Of a DNA stretch of 64,000 nucleotides, positions 18,422-26,618 are shown in pieces. Source of the stretch: Streptomyces xanthophaeus (lineage in GTDB: Bacteria > Actinomycetota > Actinomycetes > Streptomycetales > Streptomycetaceae); NCBI RefSeq assembly GCF_030440515.1, contig NZ_CP076543.1:992001-1056000 (forward strand), written 5' to 3'. The translations under genes and the position numbers were made by a program. Under the pieces are notes generated by a model that saw only the letters and a program-made list of their open reading frames with translations, was not told the DNA's origin and did not search any database. Each line of letters begins with the position of its first letter. Position 1 is the stretch's first letter.

Positions 18422-18964
18422 TCAGTTGAAGGTCACCGGGACGTGGACGTCGTACTTGCGGTTCGAGGAGTTGAAGTGGTCGGCGCGCGTGACGACGGCG
18501 CACTCGACCGTCTCGCCGCAGATCTGGCCGCCGCCGAGGTCGGCCTTGACGTGGATGGTGACGCTGAAGGTGCCGCCCGTACCGAACCTGGAGGTGTTGG
18601 CCAGGGTCCCGCCGAAGATGTCGTTGACCCAGTGCGAGGCCCCGGTGGTGCCCGACTGGTCCGAACCGCCCAGGCAGGGGGTGGGCTTGCTCGCGCCCGG
18701 TGCGCCGCTGACGGCGCAGAGGCTCACGTATACGCCCTTGGCGGTGTTGTATCCGCTGCCGGTGACCGTGACGTTCTGGCCGGCCGCGGCGGCGGAGGAG
18801 GGCGCGGTGAGGCTGAGGTTGAAGGTGGTGGCGCCGTCGGTGACCGTACGCGTCGAGGTGGCGGCCGAGGCGGAGCCGGCCGCGCCGACGGCGAGCGCGA
18901 CGGCGGCGGAGGCGGCGACGGCCGCACGGGCGGCGGTACGGGGCAGGGAGGCAGCACGCATCAC
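18422..18964 (-). CDS. Secreted neocarzinostatin-fold-like protein
   Basis: A 180-residue exported protein. The signal peptide covers about residues 1-34 (ending in SASAAT). The mature domain begins with a strand like that of neocarzinostatin apoproteins (VTVTGSGYNTAKGVYVSLCA) and holds two cysteine pairs, the second in QICGETVECAVVTRADHFN, ending VHVPVTFN. Related secreted domains occur beside HtaA-type haem-uptake proteins in streptomycetes. GTG at 18964 is seven bases after AAAGG; an ATG one codon later is equally possible. An iron box lies about 35 bases upstream, so expression should rise when iron is scarce. It likely heads a two-gene operon with the LASTG protein. Confidence 0.75.
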   Translation of the reverse strand: MMRAASLPRTAARAAVAASAAVALAVGAAGSASAATSTRTVTDGATTFNLSLTAPSSAAAAGQNVTVTGSGYNTAKGVYVSLCAVSGAPGASKPTPCLGGSDQSGTTGASHWVNDIFGGTLANTSRFGTGGTFSVTIHVKADLGGGQICGETVECAVVTRADHFNSSNRKYDVHVPVTFN

Positions 18965-18997
18965 TGGAGCACCTTTCAGGCACAGGAGTCGAGAAAT

Positions 18998-19016
18998 TGA
19001 GGTAAGGCTAACCTAA
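18998..19016. promoter_or_regulatory. Iron box (DmdR1/IdeR-type operator)
   Basis: TGAGGTAAGGCTAACCTAA matches the IdeR/DmdR consensus TTAGGTTAGGCTAACCTAA at 17 of 19 positions. It lies just upstream of the reverse-strand neocarzinostatin-like gene, where a repressor with iron would block transcription. Confidence 0.82.
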
Positions 19017-19127
19017 TATCGATCAAGGTTGCACGTCTGCTTCACGCCATCTCCCGCGCCGTGACGGCCGGTCAACTCCGTTCCCGCGCACGCCGGTCCG
19101 GGGCCGGGACGCAGCGAGGGCAACGGA

Positions 19128-19163
19128 ACGGCCCGGCTGCGCCGTGCGGCGCGGCCGGGCCGT
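19128..19163 (-). terminator. Strong hairpin terminator of the disulfide reductase gene
   Basis: A 16-base stem, 19128-19143 pairing with 19148-19163, has a GTGC loop and a single G-T wobble. It begins 19 bases past the stop of the reverse-strand oxidoreductase gene. No T-run is present. Confidence 0.78.
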
Positions 19164-19181
19164 GTCCAGGACTCCGTGACC

Positions 19182-20609
19182 TCACCCCCGGTAGGTCTCC
19201 AGAAGCCGCAGCCAGACCTCGCTGATGGTCGGGAACGACGGCACCGCATGCCACAGGCGCTGGACCGGGACCTCCCCCGCGACCGCGATGGTGGCCGCGT
19301 GGATCATCTCCGCGGCGCCGGGGCCGACGAAGGTCACCCCGAGGAGGACCTCACGGTCGAGGTCGACGATCATCCGGGCCCGGCCCTTGTAGCCGTCGGC
19401 GTACAGACCGGCGCCGGAGACCTTGGACATGTCGTAGTCGACCGCGCGCACCCGGTGCCCGGCCCGTTCGGCCTCGGCCAGGGTCAGGCCCACGGCGGCC
19501 GCCTCCGGATCGGTGAAGACCGCCTGCGGGAGGGCGCGGATGTCGGCGGTCGGCGTGTGCGCACCCCAGGGCGCGGTGTCGAGCGGGGTGCCGGCCGCGC
19601 GGGCGGCGATCACGGCACCCGCGATCCGCCCCTGGTACTTGCCCTGGTGGGTGAGGAGCACACGGTGGTTGACGTCCCCGACGGCGTACAGCCAGTCGTG
19701 CCCGGGCACCCGGCAGGTGTCGTCCACGTCGATCCACCGGCCGGCGGGCAGGCCGACGGTGTCCAGCCCGATGTCCTCGGTCCGCGGCGCGCGGCCCGTC
19801 GCCATCAGCAGCTCGTCGCCCTCCACCGTCTCGCCGCCTTCCAGGACCACGCTGACGGGGCCGGTCGAGCCGTCCCGCACCACCGCCTCCACCGACACCC
19901 CGATGCGGACCTCGGCCCCGGCCTCGCGCAGCGCGTCGGCGACCAGTTCCCCCGCGAAGGGCTCCATCCGCGGCAGCAGCCCGGAGCCGCGTGCGAGGAC
20001 GGTGACCTGCGAGCCGAGGGCCTGCCAGGCGGTGGCCATCTCGACGGCCACCACCGAGCCGCCCACGATCAGCAGCCGGCCGGGGGCCTCCTGCGCGGAG
20101 GTCGCCTCACGGCTGGTCCAGGGGCGGGCCCCGGCGATCCCGGGGAGGTCCGGGATCACGGCCCGGGTGCCGGTGGCGACGACCACCGCGTGCCGGGCCG
20201 ACAGGATGTGGTGCTCGCCCTCGGGGCTGGTGACGGCGACCTTGCGGACCCCGTAGAGCCGGCCGTGGCCCCGGTACACGTGGGCGCCGATCGAGTCGAT
20301 CCAGTCGATCTGGCCCTGGTCCTTCCAGTCGCCGGTCCAGTAGTTGCGGTGCGCGAGCACCGCCGCCGTGTCCAGGGGACCCTGGACGGCACCGGCCAGG
20401 CCGGGCACCCGGCGGGCGTCGGCCCGGGCCAGCGCCGGGCGCAGCAGCGCCTTGCTCGGGACACAGGCCCAGTACGAGCACTCGCCGCCCACCAGTTCGC
20501 TCTCGACGAGCGCCGTGCTCAGCCCGGCGGCGCGGGTCCGGTCGACGATGTTCTCACCGGCCGGCCCCCCGCCGAGGACCACTACGTCGTACTCCACCGC
20601 TTCCGACAC
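19182..20609 (-). CDS. Flavin disulfide reductase (dihydrolipoamide dehydrogenase-like)
   Basis: A 475-residue FAD/NAD(P)-dependent pyridine nucleotide-disulfide reductase. The FAD motif GGGPAGENIV is followed by GGECSYWACVPSKALL, whose C-x4-C pair is the redox-active disulfide. A second nucleotide site follows (LLIVGGSVVAVEMATAWQAL), then ATGRAPRTEDIGLD and the dimer domain with HAVPSFPTISEVW carrying the catalytic His. The C-S-Y-W-A-C sequence differs from classical C-L-N-V-G-C, so lipoamide may not be the substrate; it belongs to an uncharacterised actinomycete branch. GTG at 20609 follows GGAAGG with five bases spacing; the frame stays open upstream but lacks a site. It has its own terminator. 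Confidence 0.88.
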   Translation of the reverse strand: MSEAVEYDVVVLGGGPAGENIVDRTRAAGLSTALVESELVGGECSYWACVPSKALLRPALARADARRVPGLAGAVQGPLDTAAVLAHRNYWTGDWKDQGQIDWIDSIGAHVYRGHGRLYGVRKVAVTSPEGEHHILSARHAVVVATGTRAVIPDLPGIAGARPWTSREATSAQEAPGRLLIVGGSVVAVEMATAWQALGSQVTVLARGSGLLPRMEPFAGELVADALREAGAEVRIGVSVEAVVRDGSTGPVSVVLEGGETVEGDELLMATGRAPRTEDIGLDTVGLPAGRWIDVDDTCRVPGHDWLYAVGDVNHRVLLTHQGKYQGRIAGAVIAARAAGTPLDTAPWGAHTPTADIRALPQAVFTDPEAAAVGLTLAEAERAGHRVRAVDYDMSKVSGAGLYADGYKGRARMIVDLDREVLLGVTFVGPGAAEMIHAATIAVAGEVPVQRLWHAVPSFPTISEVWLRLLETYRG

Positions 20610-21156
20610 AGACACCTTCCAAGGGCTCCAGAGGGTCCACCAGGACCCATGGGAATCCCGGTCAGGGGCTAACATCCCGTCACTCTACGTGTGGCCTGCG
20701 AGACATGCCTGAGATGACGGGCGGCCTCGGCGTGGTGACGCGGCCGCCCCTGGGGCCCGTGCCCGCGTGCGGCCACGGGCCCCAACTGCCGGGCGTACGG
20801 CGGCTGCATCGCCGCTGCGGGTACGAGCGCGCCCGCGGGGACGAGCGCGCGCGGGGGGACGAGCGCGCGCGTGGGGACGTACGAGCCGCCGGGGCAGGTC
20901 CGGCAGTCTGCCCCACTGTCCGCGGGGCCGGCCCGGGAACTCCGGCGGACCGGTCACCCGCCGGCCCCGCACGTTCCCGCGCCACGCCCGGTTCCACCGT
21001 GTGCCCGGCGCACCGTCCTCGGCCGTCCGAGGCCGGGAGGCATCGACCGGCGCCCCACCGCCACGCACCCGCTTGTCCCACACGGGAGGTGTGAGATCCG
21101 CCCCGGCCGGTTATCCGAGTGGAGGTCTGTCGGCATTCCCGAACAAAGGGGCACCA
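20610..21156. other. Long divergent intergenic region
   Basis: 547 bases between the reverse-strand disulfide reductase and the forward-strand iron-sulfur subunit gene. Very GC-rich. It holds an 18-base tandem repeat (20823-20876), listed separately. Apart from ordinary GC-rich open frames, no gene was identified. It should hold both divergent promoters. Confidence 0.55.
20823..20876 (+). repeat. Three tandem 18-base repeats
   Basis: Three contiguous copies start ACGAGCGCGC and end GGGG, differing at two or three positions. They abut each other with no spacer and lie about 280 bases before the oxidoreductase operon. They could bind a regulator or be slippage-generated. Confidence 0.7.
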
Positions 21157-21756
21157 GTGGCGCATCCAATGCAGGAGACCCGCTCGCGCGTCGGGCTGCA
21201 TGTGAACGGCCGGCGCCACGAGCTCGACGTGGACCACCGGGTCACCCTCCTGGACCTGCTGCGGGAGCACCTCGGCCTGACCGGCGCCAAGAAGGGCTGC
21301 GACCACGGCCAGTGCGGCGCCTGCACCGTCCTGGTCGGCGGCCGGCGCGCCAACAGCTGCCTGCTGCTCGCCGTCGCCCACGACGGCACCCGGGTCACCA
21401 CGGTGGAGGGACTGGGCGGCGACGGAGCAGACGGCCTGCACCCGTTGCAGGAGGCCTTCATGGCACGGGACGCCTTCCAGTGCGGCTACTGCACGCCCGG
21501 CCAGCTCTGCTCCGCCGCCGGCCTGCTCGCCGAGGCGGCCGCCGACCCCGGGGCCGCGGACCTCAGCCGCTCCGGGATCGCCGAGGCGATGAGCGGCAAC
21601 CTGTGCCGCTGCGGCGCTTACCCCCGCATCGTGGACGCCGTACGGGACGCAGCCGCGGCCTCGCAGGCCGCTGCCCCGGACCGGGCCCAGGCCCCGGCTC
21701 CGGCCCCGGCTCCGGCCCCGGCTCCGGCCCCCGGTGACGGGCGGGTGGGCGCGTGA
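21157..21756 (+). CDS. Aldehyde/xanthine oxidoreductase, [2Fe-2S] subunit
   Basis: A 199-residue iron-sulfur subunit of a molybdenum hydroxylase. Plant-type [2Fe-2S] ligands are Cys48, Cys53, Cys56 and Cys68 (KKGCDHGQCGACTVLV), and the helical domain supplies Cys109, Cys112, Cys150 and Cys152 (QCGYCTPGQL and NLCRCGAYPRI). It passes electrons from the molybdenum to the FAD subunit. GTG at 21157 follows AAAGGGG; an ATG four codons later is possible. There is no Tat signal, unlike E. coli PaoA. The C-terminus ends in about seven Ala-Pro pairs encoded by 12-base repeats, an unusual flexible tail. The stop overlaps the next gene by four bases. Confidence 0.9.
   Translation: MAHPMQETRSRVGLHVNGRRHELDVDHRVTLLDLLREHLGLTGAKKGCDHGQCGACTVLVGGRRANSCLLLAVAHDGTRVTTVEGLGGDGADGLHPLQEAFMARDAFQCGYCTPGQLCSAAGLLAEAAADPGAADLSRSGIAEAMSGNLCRCGAYPRIVDAVRDAAAASQAAAPDRAQAPAPAPAPAPAPAPGDGRVGA
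21691..21732 (+). repeat. 12-base coding tandem repeat (Ala-Pro tail)
   Basis: GCCCCGGCTCCG is repeated three times (21691-21726) with a partial fourth copy. It encodes the Ala-Pro tail of the [2Fe-2S] subunit and could change length by slippage. Confidence 0.8.
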
Positions 21757-22769
21757 AGCCGTTCGCATACGTGCGCGCCACCGGGCTCCCCGAGGCCATC
21801 GCCGCCCACGGCGCGCGGCCCGGCTCCCGCTACCTCGGCGGCGGCACCAACCTCGTGGACCTCATGAAGCTCGGGGTCGAAGCCCCCGACACCGTCGTCG
21901 ACCTCGCCGGCCTGCCGCTCGGCTCCGTCGAGGAGACCGCGGACGGCGGCCTGCGGGTCGGCTCCGGGGTGCGCGGCAGCGACCTCGCGCTCCACCCCCT
22001 CGTCCGTACCCGTTACCCCGCCCTGTCCCAGGCGCTCCTGGCCGGTGCCTCGGCCCAGCTGCGCAATGTCGCCACCACCGGCGGCAACCTGCTCCAGCGC
22101 ACCCGCTGCCCCTACTTCCAGGACGTGGCCAAACCCTGCAACAAGCGGGAGCCCGGAAGCGGCTGCGGCGCCCGCGACGGAGTCCACCGGGACCACGCCG
22201 TCCTCGGCCACTCCCCGCAGTGCATCGCCACCCACCCGTCCGACATGGCCGTGGCGCTCGTCGCGCTCGACGCGGCCGTCGAACTCCAGGGCCCCGACGG
22301 CGCCCGTACGGTACCCGCGACCGCCTTCCACCGGCTGCCGGGCGACCACCCCGAACGGGACACCGTCGTCGAGCCCGGCGAGATCGTCACGGCGGTCACG
22401 CTCCCGGCGGACCGCGCCGGCCTCCCGTCGCGCTACCGCAAGGCCCGCGACCGCGCCTCGTACGCCTTCGCGCTCGCCTCCGTCGCCGCCGTGCTCGACG
22501 TCTCCGGGGGTCGCGTCCGCCATGTCGCGCTCGCGTTCGGCGGGCTCGCCCACCGCCCCTGGCGCGCCACCGTCGCCGAGGAACGGCTGCTGGGCGCCGC
22601 CCCGACCGAGAGCGCCGTACGGGAGGCCGTCGAGGCCGAGCTCGACCGGGCGGAGCCGCTGCGCGACAACGCCTTCAAGGTCCCCCTCGCCCGCAACCTC
22701 GCCTGCGACGTGCTCGGCTCCCTCGCCGCGAGTGCCCTCTCCCCCAGCGCCCCCGGATCCCGCTCCTGA
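21753..22769 (+). CDS. Aldehyde oxidoreductase FAD-binding subunit (YagS/PaoB-like)
   Basis: A 338-residue FAD subunit of the CO dehydrogenase/xanthine oxidase family. The FAD site shows YLGGGTNLVDLMKLG and NVATTGGNLLQRTRCP. Four cysteines, Cys119, Cys129, Cys138 and Cys157 in an inserted loop, match the extra [4Fe-4S] site found in PaoB/YagS-type proteins, so the enzyme is likely the aldehyde-oxidising PaoABC type rather than xanthine dehydrogenase. The GTG at 21753 overlaps the previous stop, giving tight coupling. The third subunit follows after 42 bases. Confidence 0.9.
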   Translation: MKPFAYVRATGLPEAIAAHGARPGSRYLGGGTNLVDLMKLGVEAPDTVVDLAGLPLGSVEETADGGLRVGSGVRGSDLALHPLVRTRYPALSQALLAGASAQLRNVATTGGNLLQRTRCPYFQDVAKPCNKREPGSGCGARDGVHRDHAVLGHSPQCIATHPSDMAVALVALDAAVELQGPDGARTVPATAFHRLPGDHPERDTVVEPGEIVTAVTLPADRAGLPSRYRKARDRASYAFALASVAAVLDVSGGRVRHVALAFGGLAHRPWRATVAEERLLGAAPTESAVREAVEAELDRAEPLRDNAFKVPLARNLACDVLGSLAASALSPSAPGSRS

Positions 22770-22811
22770 AACGTCCCTCCGCCCCGTCGGCCCCGATCAC
22801 GAGGATCTGCC

Positions 22812-24917
22812 ATGGACTCCAGCCCCGCCGCCCCGGCGCCCTCCCTCGGCAGCCCTGCCACCCGGCTGGAGGGCCGGGAGAAGGTCACAGGCAGGGCCCG
22901 CTACGCGGCCGAGTACGCCCTGCCGGACCGGGCGTACGGATGGCCGGTGCCCGCCACCGTGGCCCGTGGACGCGTCACCGCCGTCGACACCGCCGACGCG
23001 CTCGCGCTGCCCGGCGTCCTCGCCGTCCTCACGCCCTACGACGCGCCCCGGCTGGGCCCCGCCGACGACCCCACCCTCCGCGTGCTCCAGGACCCCGGAG
23101 TACCCCACCGCGGCTGGTACGTGGCCCTGGCCGTGGCGGAGACCCCGGAGGCCGCCCGGGCCGCGGCCGCGGCCGTCCGCGTCCGCTACGACGCCGAGCC
23201 CCACGACGCCGTACTGCACACCGGCCACCCGGCCGCCTACACCCCCGAACAGGTCAACGGCGGCTATCCGGCCCGCCGCGAGAAGGGCGACGCGGCCGCC
23301 GCGTTCGCCGCCGCGCCCGTCCGGGTGGACTGCGCGTACGCCGTACCGCCGCTGCACAACCACCCCATGGAGCCGCACGCCGCCACCGCCCACTGGGACG
23401 CCGACGCCGGCACCCTCACCGTGTACGACTCCAGCCAGGGGTCCGGACTCGTACGCTCCACACTGGCTGCCCTCTTCGGGCTGCCCGCGGACCGCGTCAC
23501 CGTGGTCTCCGAGCACGTCGGCGGTGCCTTCGGCTGCAAGGGCACCCCCCGCCCGCACGTCGTCCTCGCCGTGATGGCCGCGCGGCACACCGGCCGCCCC
23601 GTCACCCTCGCCCTGCCCCGGCGCCACCTCGCGGCCGTCGTCGGCCACCGCGCGCCGACCCTGCACCGCGTGCGCCTGGGCGCCCGCGAGGACGGCACGC
23701 TCACCGCCGTCGCCCACGAGGTCACCACCCACACCTCCCGCGTACGGGAGTTCGTCGAACAGGCCGCCGTCCCCGCCCGCGTCATGTACGCCGCGCCCGC
23801 CCTCCTCACCACCCACCGCGTCGTGCCCCTGGACGTGCCCACGCCCTCCTGGATGCGGGCGCCCGGCGAGTCCCCCGGCATGTACGCCCTGGAGTCGGCC
23901 ATGGACGAGCTGGCCTGCGCCCTCGGCATCGACCCGGTCGAGCTGCGCATCCGCAACGAGCCCGACGCGGAACCCGACAGCGGCCACCCGTTCAGCAGCC
24001 GCCATCTGGTGGAATGCCTGCGCGAGGGGGCCGCACGGTTCGACTGGGCCGCGCACCGCACGCCGCGCCGGGACGGCCCACTGCTGATCGGCACCGGGGT
24101 CGCCGCCGCCACCTACCCGGTGTACGTCGCCCCCTCCTCGGCGCGGGCGCACGCCCTCCCCGACGGCAGGTACCTCGTGCAGACCAACGCCACCGACCTC
24201 GGCACCGGCGCCCGCACCGTCCTGGCGCAGATCGCCGCCGACGCGCTGCGGGTCGCCCTGGACCGGGTGACGGTGGAGATCGGGCACTCCGCGCTGCCGC
24301 AGGGCGCGGTGGCCGGCGGATCGGCCGGTACGGCGTCCTGGGGCTGGGCGGTCCACGACGCCTGCACGAGCCTGCTCGCCCTGCTCGCCCGCCGCTCCGG
24401 CCCGATTCCGGAGGCCGGAGTGTCCGTCCCCGCCGATACGACGGCTTCCGCCAAGCAGAAGTCCCCGTACGCCAGGCACGCGTTCGGCGCCCACTTCGCG
24501 CAGGTGCAGACCGACACCGTGACGGGCGAGGTCCGGGTCCGCAGACTCCTGGGGGTCTTCGCGGCGGGCCGCATCCTGAACCCGCTCACCGCCCGATCCC
24601 AGTTCGTCGGCGGCATGGTCATGGGTCTGGGGATGGCCCTCACCGAACACAGCACCATGGACCCGGCTTTCGGGGACTTCACCGAGAACGACCTCGCCTC
24701 CTACCACGTCCCCGCCCACGCCGACGTACCCGACATCGAGGCGCACTGGCTGGACGAGCACGACAAGCACCTCAACCCGGCGGGCGGCAAGGGCATCGGC
24801 GAGATCGGCATCGTCGGCACGGCGGCGGCCATCGGCAACGCCTTCCACCACGCGACCGGCTGCCGGATCCGCGAACTCCCCCTCACCCCGGACCGCGTGC
24901 TGGCGGCCCTCGGCTGA
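22812..24917 (+). CDS. Aldehyde oxidoreductase molybdenum-binding subunit (PaoC-like)
   Basis: A 701-residue catalytic subunit. It has the aldehyde oxidase N-terminal a/b hammerhead domain (ATRLEGREKVTGRARYAAEY), then the molybdopterin-binding part with GGAFGCKG, RAPGESPGMYALES, GQGAVAGGSAG-like spacing and GGKGIGEIGIVG, where Glu664 is the catalytic base. It oxidises aldehydes to acids with water as the oxygen donor. Length and partners fit PaoC/YagR. It needs the molybdopterin-cytosine dinucleotide cofactor; no XdhC-type maturase gene lies beside it. The stop is 24 bases before a convergent gene. Confidence 0.9.
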   Translation: MDSSPAAPAPSLGSPATRLEGREKVTGRARYAAEYALPDRAYGWPVPATVARGRVTAVDTADALALPGVLAVLTPYDAPRLGPADDPTLRVLQDPGVPHRGWYVALAVAETPEAARAAAAAVRVRYDAEPHDAVLHTGHPAAYTPEQVNGGYPARREKGDAAAAFAAAPVRVDCAYAVPPLHNHPMEPHAATAHWDADAGTLTVYDSSQGSGLVRSTLAALFGLPADRVTVVSEHVGGAFGCKGTPRPHVVLAVMAARHTGRPVTLALPRRHLAAVVGHRAPTLHRVRLGAREDGTLTAVAHEVTTHTSRVREFVEQAAVPARVMYAAPALLTTHRVVPLDVPTPSWMRAPGESPGMYALESAMDELACALGIDPVELRIRNEPDAEPDSGHPFSSRHLVECLREGAARFDWAAHRTPRRDGPLLIGTGVAAATYPVYVAPSSARAHALPDGRYLVQTNATDLGTGARTVLAQIAADALRVALDRVTVEIGHSALPQGAVAGGSAGTASWGWAVHDACTSLLALLARRSGPIPEAGVSVPADTTASAKQKSPYARHAFGAHFAQVQTDTVTGEVRVRRLLGVFAAGRILNPLTARSQFVGGMVMGLGMALTEHSTMDPAFGDFTENDLASYHVPAHADVPDIEAHWLDEHDKHLNPAGGKGIGEIGIVGTAAAIGNAFHHATGCRIRELPLTPDRVLAALG

Positions 24918-24940
24918 GGAGGCCCGGGCGCCCGGTCGGT

Positions 24941-25333
24941 TCAGGAAGCCCGGATCGCCCGGTCGATCTCCGCGCCGGTACGGGCCACGACGACGGGCCA
25001 CTCGTCCCTGAGGGAGGCCGGCAGAAGCTCGCGGTCCTCGTGGCGCCGAATCATGGTCGGCCCGCCCGGGACGACGAGCACGGCGTCCAGCCGTCGGAGT
25101 AGGGCGGCGAGGAGGTCCATGATCCCGTCCCCTCCGAATCGGTTGAAGGTGATGCCGGCAGGGCTGTTGAAGTACACCCCCGCCTCCTCTCCCTCCGCCG
25201 TACTCACCAGCAGGAAGTCCGCTTCGAGGTCCCGCGCCACCGCGTAGGGCTCGAGAACCTCCCGCGCGGCGGTCATGTCCAGCGTCGCCGGCTCGCCGTT
25301 TTCGAACCGGCACACGAAAATGTCACAACTCAT
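24941..25333 (-). CDS. Hypothetical protein
   Basis: A 130-residue soluble protein that starts MSCDIFVCRFENGEPATLD. A conserved-looking middle contains FLLVSTAEGEEAGVYFNSPA and FNRFGGDGIMDLLAALLRRL. No known family is recognised; the length and layout suit small immunity- or regulator-like proteins, which is not evidence. ATG at 25333 follows GGAGAGGAC. It converges on the molybdenum subunit gene and lies 57 bases behind the TetR gene's stop on the same strand. Confidence 0.7.
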   Translation of the reverse strand: MSCDIFVCRFENGEPATLDMTAAREVLEPYAVARDLEADFLLVSTAEGEEAGVYFNSPAGITFNRFGGDGIMDLLAALLRRLDAVLVVPGGPTMIRRHEDRELLPASLRDEWPVVVARTGAEIDRAIRAS

Positions 25334-25390
25334 GGAGTCCTCTCCTGCATCGCCGAAGCAGGGCCGTCGCCCTCCCACTCGCCGACCGGG

Positions 25391-26017
25391 TCAGTTGCCG
25401 ACCGACCGCCAGATGCGGTCGGGCAGTTCACGGGCGGCCTCCTCCAGATCGAGGTCCCCCACGGTGAGCCAGCGCCGGACGACGGCGACGACCGGGCCGA
25501 GGGCCAGGGACTCGATCAAGGAGGCGGGGAGCGGGGCGAGTTCGCCCGACTCCTGGTGCGCGTGGATCCAGAGGGTGATCGGTGTGAGGCGGGCCTCCTG
25601 GGTGTCCCGGATCTCGCGCGCGCGGGCCATGCCCAGGCGATCCGCGGTCACGGAGTGTACGAGGCGGGCCGCGTCGGGATGGGCCTGTACGAAGTCCAGG
25701 TAGGCCAGCACGACGGCCCGGATGCCGGAGCGGGCGTCGGTCTGCTGGAGCAGCGCCGTGCCCAGTTCCTTCAGGAGCTGTTCCAGGGAGCGCAGCGCGA
25801 GGGCGGCGACCACCCCGTCCAGGCTGCCGAAGTGGTGGTAGATGCTCCCGGAGCTGACCGAGCTGGTGCTGGTGATGGCTCCGAGGGTGAGACCGGCTTC
25901 CCCGGACGAGGCGTAGAGGCGGAGCGCCGCGTCCAGGACCTGTTCGACAGTGGCTTCGCCGCGTTGTTGCTTCGGCATCGGGCAGGCGTCCTCGGTCTCT
26001 TCATGGCGGCGGATCAC
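25391..26017 (-). CDS. TetR-family regulator
   Basis: A 208-residue repressor-like protein. The TetR DNA-binding domain spans about residues 22-65 with VEQVLDAALRLYASSGEAGL, TLGAITSTSSVSSGSIYHHF and GSLDGVVAALALRSLEQLL. The remaining helical ligand domain is unassigned. GTG at 26017 has a GAGGATCT site upstream; an ATG at 25978 (MPKQQRGEA) is a possible later start. It is divergent from the Trypco1-like/NTPase operon across 187 bases that contain an AT-rich palindrome, so it probably regulates that operon. Confidence 0.87.
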   Translation of the reverse strand: MIRRHEETEDACPMPKQQRGEATVEQVLDAALRLYASSGEAGLTLGAITSTSSVSSGSIYHHFGSLDGVVAALALRSLEQLLKELGTALLQQTDARSGIRAVVLAYLDFVQAHPDAARLVHSVTADRLGMARAREIRDTQEARLTPITLWIHAHQESGELAPLPASLIESLALGPVVAVVRRWLTVGDLDLEEAARELPDRIWRSVGN

Positions 26018-26063
26018 CTCAGATCCTCGTCGGGTTCAGCCTAAAGCACCATTACTAGATTCT

Positions 26064-26073
26064 TTTCTAGAAA
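26064..26073. promoter_or_regulatory. Palindrome between TetR and Trypco1-NTPase operon
   Basis: TTTCTAGAAA is a perfect ten-base palindrome within an AT-rich stretch (26051-26085) that also holds ACTAGATTC. It sits between divergent genes in a GC-rich region, so it is a candidate TetR operator and promoter area. Confidence 0.5.
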
Positions 26074-26204
26074 GACTTTCCATTCTGCGAGGGGGAGGCC
26101 CACACTGGGCTGCGTCCGGGCGGGGAGGTTCCCGTGGAGCGGAGCCGCCGCGCGCGGCAACGGGAGCGACCGCGGGGGCGGTTCGGATACGAGGAGGGGG
26201 AGAC

Positions 26205-26618
26205 ATGGTGTTGCACGTGGAGTTACCGATCGATGGGGCGGGCGGGCCACCGGACGTGGTGCGCGTCGAGGTCGTGGAGACCGGCGAGGACGGCCTGGTC
26301 CGGGTGGCCCGGCCGGGGCAGGTGATGGCGCGCGCCTCACGGTCGCTGGGGGAGATGGTGACCGGGATCCGGCCGGTAGCGCAGAGTTTCGTCGACGCCT
26401 TCCGCGGCATGGCCCAGGCGCCCGACGAGCTCAATCTGGAGTTCGGGCTGTCGCTCTCCGCCGAGGCCGACGTCGTGATCTCCAGTACGGCGGCCGAGGC
26501 CAACTTCAAGATCTCGCTGACCTGGACCCGCTCTCCGTCCGACGGCCCGGCGGCCGGCACCGCTGCGGGCCCGGCCGCTGACACCGCCGCCTCCGCCGCG
26601 GCGGAGCCCGCACCGTGA
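26205..26618 (+). CDS. Trypco1-like protein (CU044_2847 type)
   Basis: A 137-residue protein resembling the trypsin-co-occurring domain 1 (CU044_2847) family. It has two beta-strand sections (MVLHVELPIDG, VRVEVVETGEDGLVRVARPG), a helical middle (RSLGEMVTGIRPVAQSFVDAF) and a conserved LNLEFGLSLSAEADVVISST, then FKISLTW and an Ala/Pro/Gly tail. ATG at 26205 follows GAGGAGGGGGAG, an excellent site. Codon 7 is TTA (26223-26225), needing bldA tRNA. The stop overlaps the protease/NTPase gene (GTGA), so translation of that gene is likely coupled to this one. Probably an adaptor or regulator of the protease; the family assignment is from memory of its pattern. Confidence 0.72.
   Translation: MVLHVELPIDGAGGPPDVVRVEVVETGEDGLVRVARPGQVMARASRSLGEMVTGIRPVAQSFVDAFRGMAQAPDELNLEFGLSLSAEADVVISSTAAEANFKISLTWTRSPSDGPAAGTAAGPAADTAASAAAEPAP

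Noticed and set aside
20823..20876. 18-base repeats as a CRISPR array
   Set aside because: Copies are contiguous without spacers, too short, and no cas gene is near.
24924..24935. CCGGGCGCCCGG palindrome as a terminator
   Set aside because: It has no loop and is only 12 bases, so it would form a weak structure; it lies between convergent genes but evidence is thin.
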